Below, piece after piece: positions 25,905 through 34,454 of a stretch of 64,000 nt of DNA; the stretch's first letter is position 1, and the number at the start of each line of letters is the position of its first letter. Both the position numbers and the translations under genes were made by a program. Where the stretch lies: contig NZ_VFMQ01000001.1 of NCBI RefSeq assembly GCF_006715175.1, positions 1,302,001-1,366,000 on the forward strand. The letters are read 5' to 3'. This stretch comes from Curtobacterium citreum. GTDB taxonomy: Bacteria > Actinomycetota > Actinomycetes > Actinomycetales > Microbacteriaceae. The notes beneath the pieces were generated by a model, which worked only from the letters and a program-made list of their open reading frames with translations, did no database searches and was not told where the DNA came from.

Positions 25905-27221
25905 TCAGTTCGCGTGCGGGTCCAGCGCGTCGTAGCGGCGGAAGGACGGCACGAGCCGGAGCAGCAGCGCGACCAGGCCGATGATGAGCACGCCGCCGAT
26001 GACCGGCGGGTACGCGATCCCTGCCGCGACGACCAGTCCGGCGTACAGGTCACCGAGCCGCGGACCACCGGTGACGACCACGATGAAGATGCCCTGCAGA
26101 CGACCGCGCATCCCGTCCGGCGACGCCGCCTGCAGGATCGTGTTGCGGAAGACCGAGCTGACGTTGTCCGCCCCGCCGGCCAGCGCCAGGAACAGCGCGG
26201 CCAGCCCGAGCGCCGGCAGGATCTCGACGCCGAACGCCTCGCCCGACCGGCCGCCGAGGACGTGCGCCAGCGCGATGACCACGCCGAACGCGGCGATCGC
26301 GCCGCCGTAGGCCGTGATGGCCCAGCCGACGGCCTCGCCCTGGCGGCGCACGTGCCCGAGCGGGCCGGAGAACACGCTCGACAGCAACGCGCCGACGGCG
26401 TACGCGGCGGTGAGCGTGCCGACCGTGATCGACCCGCCGCCGATGACCAGCGCGCCGATCGCGGGGAAGAGCACGCGGGGCTGCCCGAACGTCATCGCGA
26501 CGATGTCGAGCACGAACGTCATGGTGATGTTGCGGGAGCGTCGGAGGAACCGCGCACCTTCGATCAGCGAGCCGAGCCCGGGCTTCAGGGCACCGTGCTC
26601 CGCCGCCATCCGGGGCAGCGTGAAGACCCCGAGGAACGCGAACGTGAACAGGACGACGTCGATCGTGTAGGTCGGCGCGAACCCGACACTCGCGATGAGG
26701 ACGCCGGCGATCGCTGGCCCGACGGTGACCTGGAAGCCGGACGCGATGCCGCCGAGGGCGCTCGCCGCGGGGAGCAGGTCGGTGCCGACGAGCCGCGGGA
26801 CGATCGCGGACCGGGACGCGTTGCTGACCGTGGCCGCGACGGCGTTCACGGTCGCGAGGACGTAGAGGAGCGCGACGCTGTGCAGTCCGAGCCAGGCGTG
26901 CGTCGCGATGAGGGCGACCGCGGCCCACGCGACGATCGCGGACACCAGGGCGACGAGCCGCCGGTCGAACGCGTCCGCGAGCATGCCGCCGTAGAGTCCC
27001 GCGACGATCATCGGGACGAGGGCGATGACGCCGACGAGGGCCACCGCGAAGGTGGAGTGGGTGATCTCGTAGACCTCGAGCCCGACCGCGACGGTGGTCA
27101 TCTGCGTGCCGATGCCGGCGATCGCCGTGCCGGTCCACAGCCGCGCGAACGCGGGGGAGCGGCGGAGCGGGGTGAGGTCGGCGAGCAGGCGGCGGCGCGG
27201 GGCGGTGTCGGATCGTGTCAC
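25905..27221 (-). CDS. MFS transporter, EntS-like
   Basis: A 438-residue major facilitator protein with 10-12 membrane helices. The start FARLWTGTAIAGIGTQMTTVAVGLEVYEITHS and the loop 2-3 motif YGGMLADAFDRR match the enterobactin exporter/EntS (MFS_3) group of drug or siderophore exporters. The centre holds a cytoplasmic loop (LIEGARFLRRSRNITMTFVLDIVAMTFG). The substrate is unknown. The start codon is GTG; CAGAAT lies 9 bases upstream. It is divergent from the FKBP gene. Confidence 0.88.
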   Translation of the reverse strand: MTRSDTAPRRRLLADLTPLRRSPAFARLWTGTAIAGIGTQMTTVAVGLEVYEITHSTFAVALVGVIALVPMIVAGLYGGMLADAFDRRLVALVSAIVAWAAVALIATHAWLGLHSVALLYVLATVNAVAATVSNASRSAIVPRLVGTDLLPAASALGGIASGFQVTVGPAIAGVLIASVGFAPTYTIDVVLFTFAFLGVFTLPRMAAEHGALKPGLGSLIEGARFLRRSRNITMTFVLDIVAMTFGQPRVLFPAIGALVIGGGSITVGTLTAAYAVGALLSSVFSGPLGHVRRQGEAVGWAITAYGGAIAAFGVVIALAHVLGGRSGEAFGVEILPALGLAALFLALAGGADNVSSVFRNTILQAASPDGMRGRLQGIFIVVVTGGPRLGDLYAGLVVAAGIAYPPVIGGVLIIGLVALLLRLVPSFRRYDALDPHAN

Positions 27222-27289
27222 GGTGGAACCATTCTGGGGCCTCGGCGGGCTGGACGGCGTTGCCCGCGCGAACTGGTTGACTGGCGGGC

Positions 27290-27661
27290 ATGACTGACCT
27301 GAACAGCAAGCCCGAGTTCGACGCCCCCGAGGGTCCGGCCCCCACCGAGCTCGTGATCACCGACATCGTCGAGGGCTCCGGCGACGAGGCCACCGCCGGC
27401 TCGACCGTCAAGGTGCACTACGCCGGCGTCGAGTACGAGACCGGCGAGGAGTTCGACAGCTCCTGGAACCGTGGCGAGCCCATCGACTTCCCGCTCGCGG
27501 CGCTCGTGCGCGGCTGGCAGGAGGGCATCCCCGGCATGAAGGTCGGCGGTCGCCGGAAGCTCGTCGTCCCGCCGGAGCTCGCCTACGGCCCCGCCGGTGG
27601 CGGCCACTTCCTGTCCGGCAAGACCCTGATCTTCGTGATCGACCTGCTCGGGGTCCGCTGA
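27290..27661 (+). CDS. FKBP-type peptidyl-prolyl cis-trans isomerase
   Basis: A 123-residue single-domain FKBP. Typical motifs are GSTVKVHYAGVEYETGEEFDSSW, LVRGWQEGIPGMKVGGRRKLVVPPELAYG and LIFVIDLLGV. It speeds proline isomerisation in the cytoplasm; no signal peptide is present. TTGACT lies 7 bases before the ATG. The stop overlaps the next start as TGATG, so the aldo/keto reductase is translated from the same message. Confidence 0.93.
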   Translation: MTDLNSKPEFDAPEGPAPTELVITDIVEGSGDEATAGSTVKVHYAGVEYETGEEFDSSWNRGEPIDFPLAALVRGWQEGIPGMKVGGRRKLVVPPELAYGPAGGGHFLSGKTLIFVIDLLGVR

Positions 27662-28497
27662 TGCAGGTCGGCGCCCCGACGATCGAGCTGAACGACGGCC
27701 ACCGTCTCCCGGAGCTCGGTCTCGGCACGTACGGACTGAACGGCGACGAGGGCGCCGCCGCGGTCGGCGCGGCGATCGCGGGCGGCTACCGGCTGCTCGA
27801 CACCGCGCTGAACTACGGCAACGAGGACGCCGTCGGCCGCGCCGTCCGGGACGCCGAGGTGGACCGCGAGGACATCGTGGTCACCTCGAAGCTCCCCGGC
27901 CGGCACCACGGCTACGACGAGGCGCACCGCTCGGTGGACGAGACGCTCGCGAACCTGGGCCTCGAGCGGGTGGACCTGTACCTGATCCACTGGCCGAACC
28001 CGTCCGTCGACAAGTTCGTCGAGACGTGGAAGGCGTTCGTCGACCTGCGGGACAGCGGCAAGGTCCGTTCGATCGGTGTCTCGAACTTCACGCCCGAGCA
28101 CCTGACGCGGATCATCGACGCCACGGGTGTCGCCCCGGCCGTCAACCAGGTCGAGCTGCACCCGTACTTCCCGCAGGCAGCGCTCCGGAAGGTGCACGCC
28201 GACCACGGGATCGTCACGGAGAGCTGGAGCCCGCTCGCGAAGCGCTCCGAGCTGCTCACCGAGCGCCCGGTCACCGACGCGGCCGCGGCGCACGGGGTCA
28301 CCCCTGGTCAGGTCGTGCTCCGCTGGCACGTCCAGCTCGGCGCGGTGCCGGTGCCGAAGTCGGGCGACGCCGACCGGCAGCGCGAGAACCTCGACGTCTT
28401 CGGCTTCGCGCTGACCGACGACGAGGTCGCCGCGATCTCCGCCCTCGAGCGCGGGCGCCTGTGGGACGGCGACCCGGACACGCACGAGGAGATGTAG
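27661..28497 (+). CDS. Aldo/keto reductase
   Basis: A 278-residue (alpha/beta)8 NADPH-dependent reductase, close in plan to 2,5-diketo-D-gluconate reductases. The catalytic tetrad can be traced: Asp in LLDTALNYGNE, Tyr in the same segment, Lys in VTSKLPGRHH and His in DLYLIHWPNP. The cofactor-binding end VPKSGDADRQRENLDVFGF is present. Physiological substrate unknown; carbonyl detoxification is plausible. It is coupled to the FKBP gene by a one-base overlap. A perfect-armed family A palindrome follows. Confidence 0.9.
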   Translation: MQVGAPTIELNDGHRLPELGLGTYGLNGDEGAAAVGAAIAGGYRLLDTALNYGNEDAVGRAVRDAEVDREDIVVTSKLPGRHHGYDEAHRSVDETLANLGLERVDLYLIHWPNPSVDKFVETWKAFVDLRDSGKVRSIGVSNFTPEHLTRIIDATGVAPAVNQVELHPYFPQAALRKVHADHGIVTESWSPLAKRSELLTERPVTDAAAAHGVTPGQVVLRWHVQLGAVPVPKSGDADRQRENLDVFGFALTDDEVAAISALERGRLWDGDPDTHEEM

Positions 28498-28513
28498 GGG
28501 CTGACGCCCCAGC

Positions 28514-28555
28514 GGACGGGAGGCACGTGGCGGGTCCGCCACGTGCCTCCCGTCC
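28514..28555. repeat. Family A dispersed palindrome, copy 5
   Basis: Perfect 20-bp arms (left GGACGGGAGGCACGTGGCGG) around a 2-base GT centre. The arms are identical to copy 1 at 6141-6182. It lies 17 bases after the aldo/keto reductase stop. Confidence 0.9.
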
Positions 28556-28606
28556 GTCGCGGTCCGGACCGCTGCTGCGCGGCACGGAGTGTCGGTCCGG
28601 CGGGAC

Positions 28607-28612
28607 TACACT
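28607..28612 (+). promoter_or_regulatory. -10 element of helD
   Basis: TACACT lies 29 bases before the GTG at 28642, so this gene has a short leader (~23 bases) with AAGGG as a weak binding site. No good -35 element is visible. Confidence 0.5.
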
Positions 28613-28641
28613 GGACACCCCTGTTTCCCGAAGGGTGGCGT

Positions 28642-30888
28642 GTGTCCGAACCGACCGAGATCGACCGCGAGCGCGGCTACGTGGACGGGCTGTTCGCGCG
28701 GCTCGACGAGCTGACGGCGGAGGCCGAGCAGCGGCTCGCCGAGACCCGTCGACAGACGGTCGGTGGCAACCACCAGAGCCGCAGCGAGCGTGACGCGTAC
28801 GCGCGGCTGTACGAGGACACCATCGCGACGCTCGACCGGGTCGGCGACCGCCTGGTGTTCGGTCGGCTCGAGGTCTCCGAGCCGGACGACGACGAGGACA
28901 CCTTCCGCTACATCGGCCGTGTCGGCCTGCGGGACGACGAGCACCGCCCGCTCCTGCTCGACTGGCGCGTCCCCGGGGCGAGCGCCTTCTACCAGGCGAC
29001 CGCGGCGCACCCGATGGGCATGCGCGCCCGCCGGCACCTGACCCTCGACGGCCGCACCGTCGTCGGCGTCGAGGACGAGGTCTTCGACGCGACGCTCTAC
29101 GACGACGAGCGCACGCACCTGCAGGGCGAGGGCGCGCTGCTCGCGGCGGTCACGGCGGAGCGCACCGGCCGGATGACCGACATCGTCGCGACGATCCAGG
29201 GCGAGCAGGACCGGATCATCCGCTCCCCGCTCGAGGGCGTCCTCATCGTGCAGGGCGGCCCCGGCACGGGCAAGACCGCCGTGGCGCTGCACCGTGCGGC
29301 GTACCTGCTCTACTCGCACCGCGAGCGCCTGCGCGGCTCCGGGGTGCTCATGGTCGGGCCGTCGTCGGCGTTCCTCACGTACATCGAGCAGGTGCTCCCG
29401 TCGCTCGGCGAGACGGGCGTCGTGATGGCGTCGCTCGGGTCGCTGTACCCGGGCCTGCACGCGACCACGCACGACCACGGCGACGTCGCCGCGGTGAAGG
29501 GCTCGGCGCAGATGGCCGCCCTGCTCCGCCGGGCGGTGCGCTCGCGCCAGGTCGTGCCGACCGCGTCCGTGACGCTCGACGTCGAGGGCGAGCGGCTCAC
29601 CGTCCCGCCGCAGCTCGTGGCCGACGCCATGAAGCGCGCGCAGGACCGGGGGAAGCCGCACAACGTCGCCCGGGTGACGTTCAACAAGATCGCCCTCGAC
29701 GCGATGACCCGCCTGCTCGCCGACCAGCTCCGGGAGCGGGGCACCACGGTCGACGAAGCCGACGAGAAGGTCCTCCGCGAGGACATCCGCAGCTCGTACG
29801 ACGCCCGCGTGCTGCTCAACACCGCGTGGCTGCCGCTGCCGCCGGAGAAGTTCCTCGAGGACCTCTACGCCCGGCCGAACTGGCTCGCGTCGCTCACGCC
29901 GGACTGGACCCCGGCGAAGCGCGCACTGCTCGAACGCCCGCGCGGCTCGGGCTTCACGGTCGAGGACGTTCCGCTCCTCGACGAGGCGGCAGAGCTCCTC
30001 GGCCCGTTCGACCCGACGGGCGGGGCCGCGAAGCGCCGTGCGAAGGCGAGCCACGCCCGCGACGTCGAGAACGCGCGGCAGGCGATCGAGAACATGGGCG
30101 TCGAGGGCATCGTCACCGCGGAGCAGGTCGCCGGCTCCTTCGCCGAGGGCGGGGACCCCCGCACCACGGCAGAGCGCGCCGCCGAGGACCGCGAGTGGAC
30201 CTACGGGCACATCGTGGTCGACGAGGCGCAGGAGCTCTCGCCGATGCAGTGGCGCGTCCTCGCCCGCCGCAACCCGCTCCGGTCGTTCACGATCGTCGGC
30301 GACATGGCGCAGGGGTCGTCGCCGGCCGCGGCCCGCTCGTGGGACGACGTCGTCGGCGCGCTCGCCCGTCGTCGCCGGGGTCGTGCGCCGCTCGTGCCGA
30401 TCGAGCACCGCATCGCGGAGCTCACCGTGAACTACCGCACGCCGCGGTCGATCGTCCAGGCCGCCGGCGCGTTCGCGGACGCCGCCGGGCTCGCCGTCAC
30501 CCGGACCGAGGCCGTGCGGGACGGCGACCCGGTGGACCGCGTTTCGGTGTCCCGGGAGGCGCTGCTCGACAGGGTCGCAGAACTCGTGCTGTCCGAGCGC
30601 GACCGGATCGGCTCCGGCACCGTCGGCGTGATCGTGCCCGAGGCGTCGGTGTCTGCGGTCCGGGAACGGCTCGCGGCGACGCAGGCCGACGTCCGGGGGC
30701 TCGGCTCGCCGCGTCCGGGGTCGGTCACGGTGCTCACGGGTGCCGACGCGAAGGGCCTGGAGTTCGACGGCGTGCTGCTCGTCGACCCCGAGCGGGTCGG
30801 GGCCGACGCGGCACGTGCGGCCGCGGCCGTCTACGTCGCGATGACCCGGCCGACCCGGCGGCTCGTGGTCGTCGACGTCACCGACTGA
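28642..30888 (+). CDS. helD: HelD-like RNA polymerase recycling helicase (UvrD/Rep superfamily 1)
   Basis: A 748-residue superfamily 1 ATPase. A long N-terminal helical arm (EIDRERGYVDGLFARLDELTAEAEQRL) and RPLLLDWRVPGASAFYQAT precede Walker A (VQGGPGTGKTAVALHRAAYLLY, ~205). The DExx box is VVDEAQELSPMQW (~525). Late motifs are NYRTPRSIVQAAG, GADAKGLEFDGVLLVDPE and VYVAMTRPTRRLVVV. This arrangement is that of HelD, which enters the RNA polymerase channels and strips stalled enzyme from nucleic acid; relatives (HelR) give rifamycin tolerance in some actinobacteria. The start GTG follows TACACT by 29 bases. Confidence 0.9.
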   Translation: MSEPTEIDRERGYVDGLFARLDELTAEAEQRLAETRRQTVGGNHQSRSERDAYARLYEDTIATLDRVGDRLVFGRLEVSEPDDDEDTFRYIGRVGLRDDEHRPLLLDWRVPGASAFYQATAAHPMGMRARRHLTLDGRTVVGVEDEVFDATLYDDERTHLQGEGALLAAVTAERTGRMTDIVATIQGEQDRIIRSPLEGVLIVQGGPGTGKTAVALHRAAYLLYSHRERLRGSGVLMVGPSSAFLTYIEQVLPSLGETGVVMASLGSLYPGLHATTHDHGDVAAVKGSAQMAALLRRAVRSRQVVPTASVTLDVEGERLTVPPQLVADAMKRAQDRGKPHNVARVTFNKIALDAMTRLLADQLRERGTTVDEADEKVLREDIRSSYDARVLLNTAWLPLPPEKFLEDLYARPNWLASLTPDWTPAKRALLERPRGSGFTVEDVPLLDEAAELLGPFDPTGGAAKRRAKASHARDVENARQAIENMGVEGIVTAEQVAGSFAEGGDPRTTAERAAEDREWTYGHIVVDEAQELSPMQWRVLARRNPLRSFTIVGDMAQGSSPAAARSWDDVVGALARRRRGRAPLVPIEHRIAELTVNYRTPRSIVQAAGAFADAAGLAVTRTEAVRDGDPVDRVSVSREALLDRVAELVLSERDRIGSGTVGVIVPEASVSAVRERLAATQADVRGLGSPRPGSVTVLTGADAKGLEFDGVLLVDPERVGADAARAAAAVYVAMTRPTRRLVVVDVTD

Positions 30889-30894
30889 CGACCG

Positions 30895-30925
30895 CGCCCG
30901 TCCGGGTCGACCGACCGGACGGGCG
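30895..30925. terminator. Hairpin between helD and the emfourin gene
   Basis: CGCCCGTCCGG and CCGGACGGGCG (11-bp perfect stem, 9-base loop) follow the helD stop. They are followed by two direct copies of the 15-mer GGGACGCGGTCAGGC (30925-30954) that run up to the end of the emfourin gene. Confidence 0.65.
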
Positions 30926-30948
30926 GGACGCGGTCAGGCGGGACGCGG

Positions 30949-31221
30949 TCAGGCGGGGTCGCCTTCGTTCCGCACCCGTGAGACGAGCGCGGCCCATGGT
31001 CCGTCGAGCTGGCTGCCCGGGATCTCGACGGTCGTCCGCGCGACCGTGACGGTCCACGTGAAGTCGTCCGGCACCGTGCGGCGACGCGCGCCGGGCGACT
31101 CGTGGGGGAGCGCGCCGACGAGCTCGTGCCAGGCGTCCGGGTCGGCACACGACTCCGTGTCGACCCGCCAGCCCCGCGTCAGGCCGGCGAGTCCACCGCT
31201 GCGACGGACGACGATCTGCAT
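30949..31221 (-). CDS. Protealysin inhibitor emfourin-like protein
   Basis: A 90-residue protein beginning MQIVVRRSGGLAGLTRGWRVD and ending with a beta-rich FTWTVTVARTTVEIPGSQL...WAALVSRVRN segment. That sequence style, the size and the position directly downstream of an M4 protealysin-like protease match emfourin, a slow-binding protein inhibitor of that protease known from Serratia. It lacks a signal peptide, as does the protease. TACAAC lies 6 bases before the ATG, so the inhibitor may have its own start as well as operon transcription. The assignment is mostly by context and length. Confidence 0.75.
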   Translation of the reverse strand: MQIVVRRSGGLAGLTRGWRVDTESCADPDAWHELVGALPHESPGARRRTVPDDFTWTVTVARTTVEIPGSQLDGPWAALVSRVRNEGDPA

Positions 31222-31238
31222 GCCCCGGTTGTACGCCG

Positions 31239-32294
31239 TCACGACGCGGTGTGGACGCCCACCGTCCGCCAGGCGTCGCGGACCGCCGTCCACTCGGTCG
31301 ACCCGGCACCGAAGCGGGCCGACGCGGCGTCGAGCGTGACGCCCGCGAAGCCCGCGAAGTCGATCCCCGCGGTGGTCGACGGCGAGACCAGCGCGTCCCA
31401 CCAGACCGCGCCGGCACCCTCCCACGCCCGACCCCCGATGGCCGTGGCGGCGAGGAAGAAGGCGTGGTTCGGGATGCCCGAGTTGACGTGCACGCCGCCG
31501 GAGTCCTCGGTGGTCTGCACGTACCCGGCCATCGTCGCCGGCTGCGGGTCCTTGCCGAGCACCGGGTCGTCGTACGCGGTCCCCGGCGCCCGCATCGAGC
31601 GGAGCGCGACCCCGTGCACCGCGTCCGTGAAGAGCCCCTCGCCGATGAGCCAGCTCGCCTGGTCGACGGTCTGCCCGGCGGTGTACTGCGCGACGAGCGA
31701 GCCGAAGACGTCCGACACCGACTCGTTGAGCGCGCCGGACTGCCCCTCGTACGTCAGGTCGGCGGTGTGCTGCGTGACGCCGTGCGCGAGCTCGTGGCCG
31801 ATCACGTCGAGGGCGATCGTGAAGCGGTTGAACACCTCGCCGTCACCGTCGCCGAAGACCATCCGCTGCCCGTCCCAGTACGCGTTGTCGTAGTCCTGCC
31901 CGTAGTGCACCGTGGCGTCGAGGGGGAGTCCCGCGCCGTCGACCGAGGCCCGCCCGAACACGTCGAGCCAGAAGGCGTGCGTCGCGCCGAGGCCCGCGTA
32001 CGCCTCGTCCGTCGCGGCGTCGTCGGTGTCCGGCTCGCCCTCGCGGCGGACCACCCGCCCGGGCAGGGTCGTGCCGCCGGCCGCGTCGGCGATCGTCCGC
32101 TGCGGGGAGCGGTCGACGGTGCCGACGACGCCCTGGGGACGGATGCGGTGCTCCCGCTTCGGCGCCGCGACCGCGGTCATCTCGCCCAGGGCCGTCCGGG
32201 CGGCCGCGGCGGCGCGGGGGTGCTCGGCGGCGTCGGCGACGGCGCGGAGCAGGTAGGGCGGGACGACGGAGCGGATGCGGTCGGGCGCGGTCAT
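31239..32294 (-). CDS. Protealysin-like M4 family metallopeptidase
   Basis: A 351-residue thermolysin-family protease. The short propeptide carries the protealysin motif SVVPPYLLRAVAD. The zinc site is VIGHELAHGVTQH plus the distal Glu in GALNESVSDVFGSLV; the catalytic His region is HVNSGIPNHAFFLAA. There is no Sec signal peptide, as is common in protealysin-like proteases. They are made with a ~50-residue removable precursor and can act inside the cell or leave by another route. The ATG at 32294 is preferred over a TTG at 32306. It is 17 bases upstream of the emfourin gene on the same strand. Confidence 0.93.
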   Translation of the reverse strand: MTAPDRIRSVVPPYLLRAVADAAEHPRAAAAARTALGEMTAVAAPKREHRIRPQGVVGTVDRSPQRTIADAAGGTTLPGRVVRREGEPDTDDAATDEAYAGLGATHAFWLDVFGRASVDGAGLPLDATVHYGQDYDNAYWDGQRMVFGDGDGEVFNRFTIALDVIGHELAHGVTQHTADLTYEGQSGALNESVSDVFGSLVAQYTAGQTVDQASWLIGEGLFTDAVHGVALRSMRAPGTAYDDPVLGKDPQPATMAGYVQTTEDSGGVHVNSGIPNHAFFLAATAIGGRAWEGAGAVWWDALVSPSTTAGIDFAGFAGVTLDAASARFGAGSTEWTAVRDAWRTVGVHTAS

Positions 32295-32337
32295 GGCGTC
32301 ATGCAACCACCGACCCCCGACCGGTGGCCGACGGAAC

Positions 32338-33381
32338 TCAGTCCTGCTTGCGGTTCTCGACCAGCGCGAGCGCGTACGACTCCCACCACTGCCCGGCCGG
32401 TGGTCCGCCGTGGCAGGTGCCGTCGCTCAGCCCGGGGGTCTTCACCCAGAGCAGGGCGTCGAGCCGCGTCGTGCCACCGGTGACGTGCGGTGCCTGCCCG
32501 AGTCCGGCGCCCGGCGGGTTGCACCACGTGCCCTTCCAGCCCTGACCGTTGCGCGAGACGTCGATGACGAAGTGCGGGTCGTCCCCGATCGCGTCGGCGA
32601 GCCGATCCGCGTACGCGCGTTCCTGGTCGACGCGGTAGAAGTTCGAGACGTTCGTGGCGAACCCCTGCACCCGGTCCACGCCGGCCTGCCGGAGCCACCC
32701 CGCCATCGTCGTGACGGGGACGCGGTTCTCGTTGCCGCCGTCCAGGTACACCGTCAGGCCGTGTCCGGTCAGCTCGCCGACGGCCTTCCGCAGCAGGTGC
32801 AGCCGGTCCTCGCCGAGTCGCTTGCACACGTGGATCTGCGCGATCGAGTCGGGTTCGACGAGCACCACGGCGTGCGACCCGGCCATCGCCCGCGTGGCCG
32901 AGCGCACCCACGGCAGGTAGTCGCGCTCGGTCGTCCCGCCGGCGGAGTAGCTGCCGCAGTCGCGGTCGGGGATCGCGTACAGGACGAACACCGGTGTGCG
33001 GTCCTGCTGCTCGGCGTCCCGCACGACACGACGGACGACCTGGCGGGTGGCGTCCTGCGACGGGTCGGTCAGCCAGGTCGCGACGGGCTGGTCCGCGATG
33101 ACGTCGAGCCGGGACGCGGTGGTGGTGTCACCGGCGGCCCGGGCGTCCGACTCCCGGCGCAGCGCCTGGTTGTCGGTCGCGGGCTGCTGGGCGAGGCCAC
33201 CCGGGAACGCCTGCGCCGCCGTGCGTCGGTCGGTCACGTCCCGACCGTCCGGGTGGTCGCCCGCGGGCAGAACGAGGAGGAGCGTCGTGACGAGGGCCGC
33301 GACCACGACGGCGGCACCCCCGATCCACGCCCACTGGCGCCGACCGGCACCCCGGCGACTGCGGTTCCCCTGCTCCGGCAT
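32338..33381 (-). CDS. Glycoside hydrolase family 6 protein, membrane-anchored
   Basis: A 347-residue protein. A basic start and one helix (WAWIGGAAVVVAALVTTLLLVLPAG, ~17-42) act as a signal anchor. The GH6 domain shows VFVLYAIPDRDCGSYSAGG (candidate acid Asp), AVVLVEPDSIAQ, HFVIDVSRNGQGW and WCNPP...DALLWVKTPGLSDGTC. GH6 enzymes are inverting beta-1,4-glucanases. One oddity is that the usual DAGHAxW loop reads YLDGGNENRVP here, so substrate choice may differ from cellulases. CAGCAT lies 6 bases before the ATG. It is divergent from the VanZ gene; a plant- or wall-polysaccharide role is inferred. Confidence 0.85.
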   Translation of the reverse strand: MPEQGNRSRRGAGRRQWAWIGGAAVVVAALVTTLLLVLPAGDHPDGRDVTDRRTAAQAFPGGLAQQPATDNQALRRESDARAAGDTTTASRLDVIADQPVATWLTDPSQDATRQVVRRVVRDAEQQDRTPVFVLYAIPDRDCGSYSAGGTTERDYLPWVRSATRAMAGSHAVVLVEPDSIAQIHVCKRLGEDRLHLLRKAVGELTGHGLTVYLDGGNENRVPVTTMAGWLRQAGVDRVQGFATNVSNFYRVDQERAYADRLADAIGDDPHFVIDVSRNGQGWKGTWCNPPGAGLGQAPHVTGGTTRLDALLWVKTPGLSDGTCHGGPPAGQWWESYALALVENRKQD

Positions 33382-33484
33382 GCGCCCATGCTGGCAGGTC
33401 CGGCCCGCTCCGGGGAACCGCGACCCGGCGTCCGCCCAGCCGGCCCGCCGGGATCTGCCAGCCGCGTGCACCGATACTGACCGG

Positions 33485-33931
33485 ATGTTCCGGAAGACCC
33501 TGCTCCTCGCCGTCACCGTCGGCTACGCCTGGGTGATCTGGCGGATGACCCTCACCCCGCAGGTCTTCACGCACGCCCAGAGCGAGCTCGTCCTGCACGC
33601 CATCGCCTGGCTCCAGCAGCTGCCGCACGGCGCCTGGTTCGGCTACGACCGCGTCGAGTTCCTCGCGAACATCGCGATGTTCGTGCCGGTCGGGATGCTC
33701 GCGGCGCTGTGGTTGCCCCGCCGCTGGTGGTTCCTCGGCGCCGTCGTCGGCGTCGGCCTGTCCGTCGGCATCGAGGCAGCGCAGGCCGCCTGGCTGCCCT
33801 ACCGCGTCGCGGACCCGCGGGACGTCCTGTCGAACGGCCTCGGTGGCCTGCTCGGCGCGACGCTCGTCGGACTCGTCCGGAGCCTGCTGCCGGCCCCGCG
33901 ACGCCGCCGCCTGCGTGCCCGCACGGTCTGA
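33485..33931 (+). CDS. VanZ family membrane protein
   Basis: A 148-residue protein with four membrane helices (LLLAVTVGYAWVIWRMTLTPQ, FLANIAMFVPVGMLAALWL, FLGAVVGVGLSVGIEAAQAAWL, VLSNGLGGLLGATLVGLV). The ELxQ-like EAAQ and the R-x-x-D/N motif VADPRDVLSNGLGG match VanZ. The type member gives low-level teicoplanin resistance; most relatives have no proven role. GATACT sits 6 bases before the ATG. It precedes rpsO, but rpsO has its own promoter. Confidence 0.85.
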   Translation: MFRKTLLLAVTVGYAWVIWRMTLTPQVFTHAQSELVLHAIAWLQQLPHGAWFGYDRVEFLANIAMFVPVGMLAALWLPRRWWFLGAVVGVGLSVGIEAAQAAWLPYRVADPRDVLSNGLGGLLGATLVGLVRSLLPAPRRRRLRARTV

Positions 33932-33938
33932 TCTCTGG

Positions 33939-34031
33939 TAGTCTCGACCGGTTGCCGTCGAACGGCCGCGGACGAAGAGCGCTCGTGCATCAGGCACGGG
34001 CACCGCGCAACGGACAGAAAGGGGATCATCC
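33939..34031 (+). promoter_or_regulatory. rpsO promoter and leader
   Basis: TAGTCT (33939-33944) is followed by an ~80-base leader with small hairpins (GCCGT-CGA-ACGGC at 33953-33965; GTGC-ATCAG-GCAC later) and AGAAAGGGG 8 bases before the ATG. S15 represses its own mRNA through leader RNA in several phyla. Whether this leader binds S15 is inference. Confidence 0.5.
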
Positions 34032-34301
34032 ATGGCACTTGACGCGAAGGTCAAGCAGGAGATCATCGAAGAGTACGCGACCCACCCGGGCGACACCGGA
34101 TCCCCGGAGGTCCAGGTCGCTGTTCTGACGCGTCGCATCAACGACCTGAACGAGCACCTCAAGGAGCACAAGCACGACCACCACTCGCGTCGTGGTCTGC
34201 TGCTCATGGTCGGCCAGCGTCGCCGCCTCCTCGGGTACCTCTCCGACGTCGACATCAGCCGCTACCGTGCGCTCATCGAGCGCCTCGGCCTGCGTCGCTA
34301 G
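34032..34301 (+). CDS. rpsO: 30S ribosomal protein S15
   Basis: An 89-residue S15 of standard length. Diagnostic segments are [40 protein letters not shown] and [30 protein letters not shown]. It binds 16S rRNA helices 20-22 early in 30S assembly. It has its own promoter, a strong binding site (AGAAAGGGG) and a textbook terminator. rpsO is usually close to pnp; here six other genes or elements intervene, but the two remain in the same ~4-kb neighbourhood. Confidence 0.98.
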   Translation: MALDAKVKQEIIEEYATHPGDTGSPEVQVAVLTRRINDLNEHLKEHKHDHHSRRGLLLMVGQRRRLLGYLSDVDISRYRALIERLGLRR

Positions 34302-34325
34302 TCGTCTCGCAGACACTGCTCGACC

Positions 34326-34362
34326 GAAGGCCCCGGTCCTCCTCGTGAGGACCGGGGCCTTC
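34326..34362 (+). terminator. rpsO intrinsic terminator
   Basis: GAAGGCCCCGGTCCT and AGGACCGGGGCCTTC form a perfect 15-bp stem with a 7-base loop, followed by a short pyrimidine run. Confidence 0.9.
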
Positions 34363-34454
34363 TCCGTTCCCGCGCACGACGGCGGGGAATGGTTGCGCCC
34401 GTCCGCCGGTTCGGTACGATGTTCATGCAAACGCATCGAAAGTCGGGAATCGCC

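Noticed and set aside
33485..33931. VanZ as evidence of a glycopeptide resistance cluster
   Set aside because: No VanA/H/X or related ligase genes are nearby; lone VanZ genes are common in actinobacteria.
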